Made by a program: the position numbers and the translations under genes
Shown: positions 16,298 to 24,900 of the stretch, one piece after another
Position numbering within the stretch: position 1 is the stretch's first letter
Layout: every line of letters starts with the position of its first letter
From: Streptomyces zaomyceticus
GTDB taxonomy: Bacteria > Actinomycetota > Actinomycetes > Streptomycetales > Streptomycetaceae
Assembly (NCBI RefSeq): GCF_014656215.1
Contig: NZ_BNBZ01000045.1
Span: 1 to 42,254, forward strand
Length of the DNA: 42,254 nucleotides
Direction of reading: 5' to 3'
The notes under the pieces: model-generated
Told to the model about the DNA's origin: nothing
What the model saw: the letters and a program-made list of their open reading frames with translations, nothing else
The model's database searches: none

Positions 16298-17563
16298 TCA
16301 GAGCCGGTCGAGGTCCAGGGCGTCCGCCATCGCGCGGTAGCCCGCGTCGTTCGGGTGGAGGGCGTCGCCCGAGTCGTAGGCGGGCAGGATGCGGTCCGGG
16401 TCCGCCGGGTCGGCGACCGTCCGGTCGAAGTCGACGATCGCGTCGTACGCGCCCGAGGTGCGGACCCAGTCGTTGAAGGCGTCCCGCTTCGCCTCGTTGG
16501 CGGGGGACTCGTAGAAGGAGCCCTTGATCGGGGTGAGCGTCGCGCCGATCACCTTCAGGCCCTTCGCGTGGGCCTGGCGGATCAGGGTGCGGTGGCCCTT
16601 GATCAGGGTGGTCACCGACACGTCGGGGGTGGGGGCGGCGGGGAACGTCACCGTGCTGCCGCCGATGTCGTTGATGCCCTCCAGGAGGATGACCGTGCCG
16701 ACGCCCCGCTCGTTCAGCACGTCCTCGCGGAAGCGGGTCAGGGCCTTCTCGCCCGCCCACGTCGTGTCGTTGACGACCTGGTTGCCGGCGATCCCCTGGT
16801 TGAGGACGGCGCGCGGGCTGCCCGCCGCCGCCAGGCGTTCGGCGAGCTCGTCCGGGTAGCGGTTGTCCGCGTCCGTCGCCGCGCCCACGCCGTCGGTGAT
16901 CGAGTCGCCGAAGGTGACGATGCCGTCGCGCCGGGCGGTGTCACGGCCGCCGGTGACCTCGACGCCGGAGAGGAAGTACCAGGAGGTGCTGGTCTCCTTG
17001 AACGCGGTGCCGGACACATCGGCCCGGTGGTCGCCGTCGGCCCGGTAGCTGGTGGCCGAGGCGAAGTGGTGGAAGGTGGTGGGGCCGGTCTCGCCCGCCA
17101 GGTAGAGGGTGACGGTCAGCGACTCGAAGGCCTTGACCGGGAACGGCGTTCCGTCACTGAGGAGCGTGCCGCCGACCGGGATCGTCGTGGACGCGCGGCC
17201 GTCGAAGCGCAGGGTGCGGACCGATCCGGGCCGCACCGCGCCGCCCTCGGCCGTGCGGGCGACGGTCGCGCCGGTGACGCGCAGCGGGGTGCTGCCGTAA
17301 CGGTTGCTCAGTTCGATCCGGGTCCGTGAGCCGGAGGCCGTGACGCGTACGGCCTGCCGCACGGTGTGGTTGTCGAAGCCCTGCTGCGACCAGTTGGGGG
17401 TGAGGGGCTGGGTCGGCGCCTGCGGGGAGGCGGCCCAGGCGCCCCGCCAGGAGGTGCCCGCTCCCGTGTGGTCGGTGGTGGCGAGGGCGGTGGGGGCTAA
17501 GGCGAGGGTCGCCGTGGTGAGCAGGGCTATGGCGGTGCGACGGAGGGTGTGCGTGGTTCTCAT
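16298..17563 (-). CDS. Secreted SGNH/GDSL-family esterase
   Basis: A 421-residue exported hydrolase. The signal peptide spans residues 1 to ~29 (RTTHTLRR, Leu/Ala core, LALAPTALA). An N-terminal beta-rich region (~40-205) precedes the SGNH domain. Block I is TFGDSITDG with the nucleophile Ser at 221; block III is EGINDIGG (Gly and Asn of the oxyanion hole); block V is DALHPND with Asp 400 and His 403. All catalytic residues are present. It resembles the large secreted GDSL esterases of Streptomyces that act on acyl-polysaccharides or lipids; the substrate is not readable. GAGGGG precedes ATG 17563. The gene is followed upstream by a TetR gene in the same direction, 29 bases away. Confidence 0.93.
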   Translation of the reverse strand: MRTTHTLRRTAIALLTTATLALAPTALATTDHTGAGTSWRGAWAASPQAPTQPLTPNWSQQGFDNHTVRQAVRVTASGSRTRIELSNRYGSTPLRVTGATVARTAEGGAVRPGSVRTLRFDGRASTTIPVGGTLLSDGTPFPVKAFESLTVTLYLAGETGPTTFHHFASATSYRADGDHRADVSGTAFKETSTSWYFLSGVEVTGGRDTARRDGIVTFGDSITDGVGAATDADNRYPDELAERLAAAGSPRAVLNQGIAGNQVVNDTTWAGEKALTRFREDVLNERGVGTVILLEGINDIGGSTVTFPAAPTPDVSVTTLIKGHRTLIRQAHAKGLKVIGATLTPIKGSFYESPANEAKRDAFNDWVRTSGAYDAIVDFDRTVADPADPDRILPAYDSGDALHPNDAGYRAMADALDLDRL

Positions 17564-17592
17564 GCCCCTCGTCAAGTGCTGACCGACGCGGG

Positions 17593-18180
17593 CTATTCCC
17601 GCTCCTGCCGACCGGACGCGGGGAGTTGACCGGAGAAGAGCAGACCGGTGAGCGAGCGGAAGTACTCCTCCGGGTCCCGGTCGCCCACCGCGCCCGTCAC
17701 GTTGTGGGTGAGGAGCAGGGTCGCGAAGCCATGGGCGAGGGACCAGGCCGCGATGCCCGCCGAACGGGCGTCGCCGGTGTCCGTCAGACCGGCGACACCG
17801 GCGCGGAGTTCGGCGGAGGCGCGCTCCTTGGCGGCGAGGAGGTCGGGGTCGTCGGCGCGCAGCAGTGCGGGCTGGAACATGACCTGGAAGTGGGCGGGGT
17901 GCTCCACCGCGAAGCGGACGTACCGTACGCCGCGTTCGCGCAGGTCGGGCGCGGCGGCGAGAGCCTCGGCGAGGAGTCCGTACCCCTCGGCGGCGAGGGC
18001 GGTGAGGAGCCCGGTGCGGTCCTTGAAGTGGTGGGCGGGCGCGGCGTGGGAGACGCCCGCTCGGCGCGCGAGGTCGCGCAGGCTGAGCGCCCCGGGACCC
18101 TCGGCGGCGATGACGTCGAGGGCGGCGGCGAGGACGGCCTGCCGCAGGTCGCCGTGGTGGTAGGTGCTCCGGCTCGTCAT
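17593..18180 (-). CDS. TetR-family transcriptional repressor
   Basis: A 195-residue regulator. The N-terminal HTH runs from residue ~9 to 55 (HHGDLRQAVLAAALDVIAAEG, then LSLRDLARRAGVSHAAPAHHF), the usual TetR start. The C-terminal domain (~80-180) looks like the TetR_C_33/WHG-type ligand pocket. It is divergent from the SCO6745-family gene, and two near-identical palindromes lie in the 100-base gap, so it very probably represses itself and that gene. Its stop is 29 bases upstream of the esterase start, so the esterase could be read through from this promoter. Confidence 0.92.
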   Translation of the reverse strand: MTSRSTYHHGDLRQAVLAAALDVIAAEGPGALSLRDLARRAGVSHAAPAHHFKDRTGLLTALAAEGYGLLAEALAAAPDLRERGVRYVRFAVEHPAHFQVMFQPALLRADDPDLLAAKERASAELRAGVAGLTDTGDARSAGIAAWSLAHGFATLLLTHNVTGAVGDRDPEEYFRSLTGLLFSGQLPASGRQERE

Positions 18181-18198
18181 GGCAGCAGCGTATCCCGT

Positions 18199-18217
18199 AT
18201 CTAGTCATTGACAAGTT
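18199..18217. promoter_or_regulatory. TetR operator site 1 (imperfect palindrome)
   Basis: ATCTAGTCA-T-TGACAAGTT matches site 2 in its left arm exactly and is imperfect in its right arm. It includes TTGACA (18209-18214), a consensus -35 box for the rightward promoter. It lies 19 bases upstream of the TetR start codon. Confidence 0.75.
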
Positions 18218-18235
18218 CTGAGTCGGAGGCGCAGT

Positions 18236-18254
18236 ATCTAGTCAGTGACTAGAT
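18236..18254. promoter_or_regulatory. TetR operator site 2 (perfect palindrome)
   Basis: ATCTAGTCA-G-TGACTAGAT is a perfect 9-bp inverted repeat around one base. Its centre is 37 bases from that of site 1. It overlaps the likely -10 region for the rightward gene, so binding would block its transcription. Confidence 0.82.
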
Positions 18255-18280
18255 GTTGAGCGAGCGAAGAGGAGCGCACC

Positions 18281-19156
18281 GTGGAACCCGGACGCGTACG
18301 TCAGATGTGGCACCTGCTCGAACCCCTGCACGCCCTGCTCTACTACGGCCCCGAGGCCTTCGACGAGGCCGCCGCCCTCGGCTACGACACCGCCGAACGC
18401 TGGCCCTCCTACTTCGCCTGGCGCGCCGCGCCCCTCGGCCCCGCCGGCCCGGACCGGGTGACCGAGACCTTCTACAGCTTCAGCCCCACGATGGTCGCCC
18501 GGTACGTCCCCGCCGTCTGGGAGACCGCCGCCCCGGCCGACGTCCTCGCCGCGCGGCTCCGGGCCGTCGACCGCACCTGGCGGGCCGTCCTGGGCGAGGA
18601 GCTCCTCGCGAGCCCCGAACTCGCCGAGGCCGCCGCCTTCGCCCGCGCCGCCGCCGACGGGGCCCCGGCGGCCGGGGGCCCCGCAGCCCGCCCGCTCGCC
18701 GCCGCCAACGCCGCGCTGCCCCGCCCCGAGGCCCCGCACCTGGTCCTCTGGCAGTCCGCGACGATCCTGCGCGAGCACCGGGGGGACGGTCACCTCGCCT
18801 CCCTCGTCGAGGCGGGACTCGACCCCGTCGAATCGCTCGTCTCCTTCGCGGCGATCGGCGCCGCACCCGAGCCCGTCTTCGAAAGCCGCGGCTGGAGCGA
18901 CGAGGAATGGACGGCGGCCCGGGAGCGGCTCACGGGCCGGGGGTTCCTCGGGCCGGACGGGGAGGCCACCGAGGCCGGCCGCGCCCTGCGCGCCGAGGTC
19001 GAACGGCGTACCGACGAACTGGCCGCCGCTCCCTGGGACGCCCTCGGACCGGACGGCACCGCCCGGCTCGCCGAACTGCTCGGCGGCCCATGGCTGGCGG
19101 CGATCGGCTCCGGCCTGCTGCCCTCCGAGAACACCCTGGGCATCGGCAAGGTCTGA
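18281..19156 (+). CDS. SCO6745-family protein
   Basis: A 291-residue soluble Ala-rich protein. It opens RVRQMWHLLEPLHALLYYG, typical of the SCO6745 family, and its last ~100 residues resemble a winged-helix (MarR-like) segment: WTAARERLTGRGFL, then G-x-x-T-E-A-G-R-A-L-R-A-E-V-E-R-x-T-D. The biochemical role is not established. GTG 18281 follows AGAGGAG with good spacing. It is controlled by the divergent TetR repressor through the two operators, which suggests induction by a small molecule (inference). Confidence 0.84.
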   Translation: MEPGRVRQMWHLLEPLHALLYYGPEAFDEAAALGYDTAERWPSYFAWRAAPLGPAGPDRVTETFYSFSPTMVARYVPAVWETAAPADVLAARLRAVDRTWRAVLGEELLASPELAEAAAFARAAADGAPAAGGPAARPLAAANAALPRPEAPHLVLWQSATILREHRGDGHLASLVEAGLDPVESLVSFAAIGAAPEPVFESRGWSDEEWTAARERLTGRGFLGPDGEATEAGRALRAEVERRTDELAAAPWDALGPDGTARLAELLGGPWLAAIGSGLLPSENTLGIGKV

Positions 19157-19206
19157 GCGGGCGGGCGGCGGCCGGGGGCGCTCCTCCCGGCGGCCCCGCG
19201 GCGCCC

Positions 19207-19212
19207 TAGAAT
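19207..19212 (+). promoter_or_regulatory. -10 box of a leaderless transcript
   Basis: TAGAAT lies 6 nt before ATG 19219, and no ribosome site precedes that ATG, as expected if the mRNA begins at its start codon. Confidence 0.6.
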
Positions 19213-19218
19213 TCCCGA

Positions 19219-19914
19219 ATGCTTACAGAGCGGACGATTCGAACTGCCCTGGCCGCCCCGGCGCTTGCCGCCGCCGCGCTCGTCGCCACCGCCTGCTCAC
19301 CCGGAGCCGACAGCCCGGGATCCGGCGGTGGCGCGGGCGACAGGCCCGCCGCACGCGGGACCGCCCTCGCCGCCGTGGACACCCTCACCGTCAAGGGCCG
19401 GGCCCCGAAGACCGGTTACGAGCGGGAGAAGTTCGGCCGCGCCTGGGTGGACGTCGACGGCAACGGCTGCGGGACCCGGGACGACATACTCAAGCGCGAT
19501 CTGACCGGCGTCCGGTTCACCGACGGCCGCTGCAAGGTCGCCTCCGGCACGCTCACCGACGACCCGTACACCGGGACCACCGTCCGCTTCGTCCGCGGGC
19601 GCAGCAAGGTCGACATCGACCATGTCGTCGCGCTCTCCGACGCCTGGCAGAAGGGCGCGCAGAAGTGGAACGGCGAGACCCGGCGCCGGTTCGCCAACGA
19701 TCCGCTCAACCTGCTCGCCGTCGACGCCTCCACCAACCGCCGCAAGTCCGACGGCGACGCGGCGACCTGGCTGCCGCCGAACAAGGCGTACCGCTGCACG
19801 TACGTGGCCCGGCAGATCGCGGTGAAGAAGAAGTACGGGGTGTGGGTGACGGGCGGGGAGCGGGACGCGATGAAGCGCGTCCTCGCGGGCTGTCCGCAGC
19901 AGAAGCTTCCGTAG
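19219..19914 (+). CDS. Secreted HNH-type nuclease lipoprotein (GmrSD/DUF1524-like)
   Basis: A 231-residue exported protein. Residues 1-26 are a lipoprotein signal ending in LVATAC, so Cys 26 would be lipidated and the protein anchored outside the membrane. The nuclease motif is around residues 132-146 (DIDHVVALSDAWQKGA; His 135 would be the general base). The second half is NDPLNLLAVDASTNRRKSD, with the Asn and His/Lys-type spacing of GmrSD C-terminal/DUF1524 HNH nucleases. Four Cys (C58-like region, C78, C148-like, C225 approximately) could form disulfides. It may degrade extracellular DNA for nutrition or DNA-uptake control. It starts without a ribosome site, 6 nt after TAGAAT. Confidence 0.9.
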   Translation: MLTERTIRTALAAPALAAAALVATACSPGADSPGSGGGAGDRPAARGTALAAVDTLTVKGRAPKTGYEREKFGRAWVDVDGNGCGTRDDILKRDLTGVRFTDGRCKVASGTLTDDPYTGTTVRFVRGRSKVDIDHVVALSDAWQKGAQKWNGETRRRFANDPLNLLAVDASTNRRKSDGDAATWLPPNKAYRCTYVARQIAVKKKYGVWVTGGERDAMKRVLAGCPQQKLP

Positions 19915-19963
19915 CGCGCACCTGACACCGGAAATCCGCTTGGCCACAGCGGTAAACGATCTT

Positions 19964-19969
19964 TACTCT
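19964..19969 (+). promoter_or_regulatory. -10 box of a leaderless transcript
   Basis: TACTCT lies 6 nt before ATG 19976. TTGGCC at 19940-19945 is 18 bases upstream as a -35 box. No ribosome site precedes the ATG. Confidence 0.55.
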
Positions 19970-19975
19970 GCCCGT

Positions 19976-20722
19976 ATGGACCTGAACATATCGACCCTTG
20001 CCGAGCGCCCCGAACTGGAAGGGCCGATGTGGGGCATGCGCGACCTCTGGCCCGAGTTCATGATGTACGACCCGGTGGGCTGGGCGAACATCGGGCGGAT
20101 CGTGCGTGAGCTGCCGGAGTACGTGCTCGTCGCCACCGACGCCGAGGGCAAGGTCGTCGCCCGCGGCTTCAGCGTCCCCTTTCGTCTGGACGTGGACGGG
20201 CGCCGCGAGCTGCCCGCGCGCGGCTGGGACGAGGTGCTGCTCTGGGCGTTCTCCGACCTGAAGCACGGCCGTGAGGCCGACACCGTCAGCGCCATCGAGA
20301 TCACCGTCGACACGAGCGCCCTGGGCCAGGGGCTCTCGCACCGGATGCTGGCCGCCATGCGGGACAACGCCGGCCGACGCGGCTTCTCCGAGCTCGTCGC
20401 CCCGGTCCGGCCCAACGGCAAGCACCTGGAGGCCGCGGCCTCCATCCACGAGTACGCCTTCCGCACGCGGGAGGCCGACGGTCTTCCGCAGGACGCGTGG
20501 CTGCGCGTCCATGTGCGCGCGGGCGGTGTCATCGAGGCGGTGGCCCCGGCCTCGATGACCGTCTCCGGCTCCGTCGAGCAGTGGCGCACCTGGACCGGTC
20601 TCCCCTTCGACACCGACGGCCCCGTCGAGGTCGACGGCGCGCTCGTGCCCGTCCACTGCGTCGCCTCGCGCGGATACGCGGTCTACGTCGAGCCCAATGT
20701 GTGGGTGCGGCACCGCATCTGA
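19976..20722 (+). CDS. GNAT-like acetyltransferase-fold protein
   Basis: A 248-residue protein. It has a GNAT-like core: VLVATDAEGKVVARGFSVPF as the first strands, then ITVDTSALGQGLSHRMLAAM (about 104-123), in which G-Q-G-L-S corresponds to the acetyl-CoA loop of GNAT enzymes, followed by a FSELVAPVRPNGK strand. The C-terminal ~80 residues are a beta-rich extension. No target is evident. The start ATG 19976 is favoured because a -10/-35 pair fits a leaderless transcript; an in-frame TTG at 19940 is an alternative. Not in an obvious operon. Confidence 0.78.
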   Translation: MDLNISTLAERPELEGPMWGMRDLWPEFMMYDPVGWANIGRIVRELPEYVLVATDAEGKVVARGFSVPFRLDVDGRRELPARGWDEVLLWAFSDLKHGREADTVSAIEITVDTSALGQGLSHRMLAAMRDNAGRRGFSELVAPVRPNGKHLEAAASIHEYAFRTREADGLPQDAWLRVHVRAGGVIEAVAPASMTVSGSVEQWRTWTGLPFDTDGPVEVDGALVPVHCVASRGYAVYVEPNVWVRHRI

Positions 20723-20858
20723 GGTGCACGGGGCGCCACCGGGGGAGCGGGACCCCGGGGGTGATCTTCGCGGCGGGGGATGTACCGTACGGCGTCCCCT
20801 GTCGTACACCCGTGCGCCCCGCCCCTGGCGTGCGCATCCGTGAGAGGTCTCGCGCATC

Positions 20859-21197
20859 GTGAACCAGGCCGTCCACTTGGACAAGGGCGCGGAGCCCCCG
20901 CGCCGCACCGAGCTGCCGGGCCGGCCGGCCCGGATCGGGCTCGCGCTCGTGCCGCTGCTCAGCCTCGGCGTCCTCGGCTTCGTCCCCTCGCTCACCCTCG
21001 CCCTCCGGCGCGGGACGCGGGGCGACTGGCTCACCGCGCTGCTGTTCACGGCGGTCTCCGTCGGCTGGTGCTTCCAGATCGCGCTGACCCCCGAGGAGAC
21101 GCACGGCCTCCCGTACCTCCTCGACGTGGTCCTGCTCGCGACCTCCACCCTGGCCGCGACGGCGCACTGCCTCACCGTGAAGGAGACGGGCCGGTGA
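20859..21197 (+). CDS. Small three-helix membrane protein
   Basis: A 112-residue protein with three predicted membrane helices at about 26-49, 57-76 and 84-106. The N-terminal 25 residues are hydrophilic and charged. No family is recognised. GTG 20859 is preceded by GAGAGG at 20842-20847. Its stop overlaps the next gene's GTG (GTGA), so the two are translated together and probably form a membrane complex (inference). Confidence 0.82.
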   Translation: MNQAVHLDKGAEPPRRTELPGRPARIGLALVPLLSLGVLGFVPSLTLALRRGTRGDWLTALLFTAVSVGWCFQIALTPEETHGLPYLLDVVLLATSTLAATAHCLTVKETGR

Positions 21198-21817
21198 AGA
21201 CCCGTCGAGCCTGGCGCGCCACCGAGCGGGAGGCGGCCAGGAAGGAGGCGGCGGAGTCCGGATCGGCCCGGATCCCCGGGCTGCTGGCCGCCGGTGCGGG
21301 GGCGCTCCGCGGCCGGGTCGGCTGGGCCCTGGGAGCCGTGCTCGTCCTGACCCTCGGTCTCGTCGGCACCTGGCTGTTCGTCGGGTCGGAGACACGAGGC
21401 ACCCCGCCCGACACACGGGCCCGCGCCTACCAGGACTACGACGCCTGTCTGCTCACCGACGACCGGGGCATCGTGACCGGAGCGCCGGCGGCCCCCGTCT
21501 GGGAGGGGATGCAGGCCGCGTCCCTCGACAAGCGCATCCGCGTCACGTTCGTCCCGGTGATGGGGGAGAAGTCGGTGGCGAACGCCCGCCCGTTCCTCAA
21601 CGGACTGATGCAGCGGGACTGCGAGATCGTCGTCGCCTCGGGCGCCCCGCAGGTGGCGGCCGCGGAGGCCGCGGTGGAGAAGAACCCGAAGGTCCGGTTC
21701 GTGACGGTCGGCGGGGAGAGCGGCGCCGCGCACGACAATCTGGTGCGGGTGGCGCCCGGAGCCTCCCTGAAGGACGACATCGCGTCGACGGTGAAGCGCC
21801 TGGCCGCCGAGGGCTGA
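21194..21817 (+). CDS. Membrane-anchored BMP-like half domain
   Basis: A 207-residue protein. Residues 1-41 are charged and cytoplasmic, 42-64 form one membrane helix, and the rest is outside. The outer part (YDACLLTDDRGIV, then VWEGMQAAS, FLNGLMQRDCEIVVASG, NPKVRFVTVGG) resembles the first lobe of the BMP/Med family of ABC substrate-binding proteins (nucleoside-type binding). Those proteins normally have two lobes and ~300 residues; this one ends after about one. Two Cys (C85 and C153 approximately) recur in relatives and may pair. The four-base overlap with the upstream small membrane gene and lack of a transporter nearby argue for a sensing role rather than uptake (inference). Confidence 0.78.
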   Translation: MKTRRAWRATEREAARKEAAESGSARIPGLLAAGAGALRGRVGWALGAVLVLTLGLVGTWLFVGSETRGTPPDTRARAYQDYDACLLTDDRGIVTGAPAAPVWEGMQAASLDKRIRVTFVPVMGEKSVANARPFLNGLMQRDCEIVVASGAPQVAAAEAAVEKNPKVRFVTVGGESGAAHDNLVRVAPGASLKDDIASTVKRLAAEG

Positions 21818-21881
21818 CGGCCGGAGGGTGTCCCCCCGCGGGCGCCCGAGGGTGAGTTGTCCGGAAGGGTTCCTTCCCCTG

Positions 21882-21975
21882 AGTAAAGCAAGAGTAAAGT
21901 TCGGCACCCTGGTGTGAACTGGTGATCTGTCATCGGGCAGGCTCGCGAAGCTTTGTAAGCATCGCGTTAGTAAAG
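21882..21975 (+). promoter_or_regulatory. Three AGTAAAG repeats upstream of the Rhs gene
   Basis: AGTAAAG occurs at 21882-21888, 21893-21899 and 21969-21975. The first two share GAGTAAAG and are 11 bases apart, about one helical turn, which suits a bound protein. The third overlaps the Rhs ribosome-binding region. Such AT-richer heptamers are rare in this GC-rich window. Confidence 0.5.
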
Positions 21976-21983
21976 GCTGGCCC

Positions 21984-24900
21984 ATGCGTATACGCCGGGT
22001 CCGTAGCCCTCGCCTGTTCCCACCGGGTCGCACCGGCAGACGCAGGTTGAGGGCTACGGCTCTTTCCGTACTGATCTCCCTGTTCCTCATGCTCACCACC
22101 GAGTCGGCGCTCGCCGCGGGCGTCACGCTCGAACCGGTGAAGATGCCCAAGCTGTCCCTCTCGGGACTCTGGAAGTGGGTGAGCGAGAACCCTCTCGACA
22201 CCCCCGACCAGCAGGGCGGCACGGCCCGTGGCAAGAGCCACCACGCCTCCGCGGACGCCACGAGCCTCGAAGGCGAAGCCGGCCGCAAGCCCGGCAAGGG
22301 CAAGGGCGAGCTCCCGCCGTTCGAGCGTGAGACCGACCGCCCGGGCACCTCGAAGACCGGCGCCGCCAAGGGCACCGCCAAGAGCTTCGACGCCCGCACC
22401 AGCAAGCGGGACGCCAAGAAGTCGACCGCGACGTCCGACTTCTACGTCAACGCCGACGGCTCCACCACCGTGCGCCACTTCCCCGGCCGCGCCAACTTCA
22501 AGGGCACCGACGGCTCCTGGAAGCCGATCGACACGAGCCTGACCGAGGACAAGGACGGCCGTCTCCAGCAGACCGCCAACTCCCTCGACGTCGAGTTCGC
22601 CCCGGACGCCGCCGACGAGCAGCTCGCCTCCGTCGACTTCGGCGCGGGGCGTTCGCTCGCCTACGGGCTCGAGGACGCCGCGAAGACCGAGCCCACCGTC
22701 GCGGCCAACGGCACGGTGACCTACACGGGCGTGCTGCCCGAGACCGACGTGCAGCTCGTGCCGCTCGCGGAGGGCTTCAAGGAGAACATCGTCCTGCGCT
22801 CGCCGCAGGCGTCGAACTCCTGGACCTTCCCGCTCGCGGTGAAGGGGCTCACGCCCCGGATCGCCGCCGACGGCGACGTGGAATTCACCGACGCGAACGG
22901 CAAGGTCGTCGCGACCGTCCCGCACGCGTTCATGGAGGACTCCAGGATCGACCCCCGCTCGGGCGACCCCGCCCGGTCCCGGGCCGTCACCTACGAGCTC
23001 GTCACGGTGGACGGCGCACCCGCCCTGCGGATGACCGCCGACCGCGCCTGGCTCGACGACCCGGCCCGCGTCTACCCGGTGACCGTCGACCCGACGGTGA
23101 CCGCGTCGAACTCGACGTACACCCAGAACACCATCGGCGGGGACCACTCCACCGAGACCCAGATCAAGGTCGGCTCCTACGACTCGGGCACGAACAAGAC
23201 GAACTCGTTCCTGCAGTTCTCCTCGCTGGGCACCACGCTCGCGGGGCAGCGGGTCACCGCCGCCACCCTGAACGTGTACGCGCTCTGGTCCTCGACCTGC
23301 GCCGCCCAGTCGTTCTCGGTGCACCCGATCACTCAGTCGTGGACGCCGTCCGCCGTGACGGCGTACCCCGGTCCGTCCTTCGGCGCCGCGATCGGCACCG
23401 CCACCCCGGCGCCCGGAGCCTCCTGCTCCAACAGCTCCGGCTCGGCGAGCGTCGGCACGCGCATGCCGGTCTCGCTCAACACGACGTGGTTCAACAACGT
23501 CGCCGGCGGGGCCGCGAACTACGGTCTGGCCCTCTCCGCGCCGACCAACGACATGCTCCACTGGAAGAAGTTCCACTCGGACAACTCGGCGACCGCCGGC
23601 TTCCGCCCGGCCCTGGACCTGACCTACACGCCGAACTCGGCACCGCAGATCAACGCCCAGTACCCGCCGGCCAACTTCCAGGCCAACACCCTCCAGCCGG
23701 AGCTGGTCGCCGTCGCGAGCGACGCCGACAACGGCCCGAACCCGCTCTCGTACACCTTCGAGATCTACGACGGGGACGCCACCGGCACCCCCGCCCTGAT
23801 CGCGAGCTCCGGCACCGTCACCAAGGGCAGCTGGAAGGTTCCCGCGGGCAAGCTGAAGTGGTCGAAGAACTACGACTGGTACGTGGAGGCCAGCGACGGC
23901 ACCTCGGCCGTCGTGGAGGACAGCCGCTTCACCACGGCCGTGCCGCAGCCGCCGGTCACCTCGGGTCTGTCGATGAACACCGACGGGCACGAGTTCGACC
24001 CCTCGGACGGCAACTACACGACCGAGGACACCGACGCCGAAGTGTCGGTGATCGGTCCGTCGCTGGAGATCGAGCGCTCCTACAACAGCCTCGACCCCCG
24101 AGTCGACTCCGCCTTCGGAGCCGGCTGGTCGACGATCGTCGACATGAAGGCCGTCGAGGTCAAGGACGGCGCCGGCGCCCTCACCAGCGTGATCATCACC
24201 TACCCGGGTGGTGAGCAGGTCGCCTTCGGCCGGAACTCGGACGGCACCTTCGTGCCCCCGCTGGGCCGCTACGCGCGTCTCGCTGCCGTCACCGGCGGCT
24301 ACACGCTCACGGACAAGGACTTCACGGCGTACGCCTTCACCCAGGCGACCGCGAAGGCCGGCACCTACGCGCTGAAGACCATCAAGGACTACGCGGGCCG
24401 CACCGAGACCTTCACGTACGACGCCAACAAGCGACTCACGAAGATCACGAACGAGGTCTCCAAGCGGAACCTGGGCCTGACCTGGTACCAGCCGGCCTCG
24501 GCCACCGCCTGGCACGTCCAGACCGTCTACACCGACCAGGCCACGGCCGGCGACGCGAACTCGGTCCAGACCTGGCAGTACACCTACACCGGTGACCAGC
24601 TCACCACGGTGTGCCCGCCCGCCGACTGGTCCAAGTGCACGACGTACACCTACGCCACCGGCAACCACTACCGCACCACGGCTCTCGACGCCGACCCGTT
24701 CGCCTACTGGCGGCTCGGCGAGACCTCGGGCACGGTCGCGAAGGACGCCATCGACGCGAACCAGGGCCAGTACAACGCCACGTACAAGAACGTGACGCTG
24801 GGCGGGACGGGCCCCCTCGCGGGCTCCACCCAGAAGGCGGCCACCTTCAACGGCACCACCTCGTACGTCGAGATGCCGTCCGCGCCGGGCGCCACGCCCT

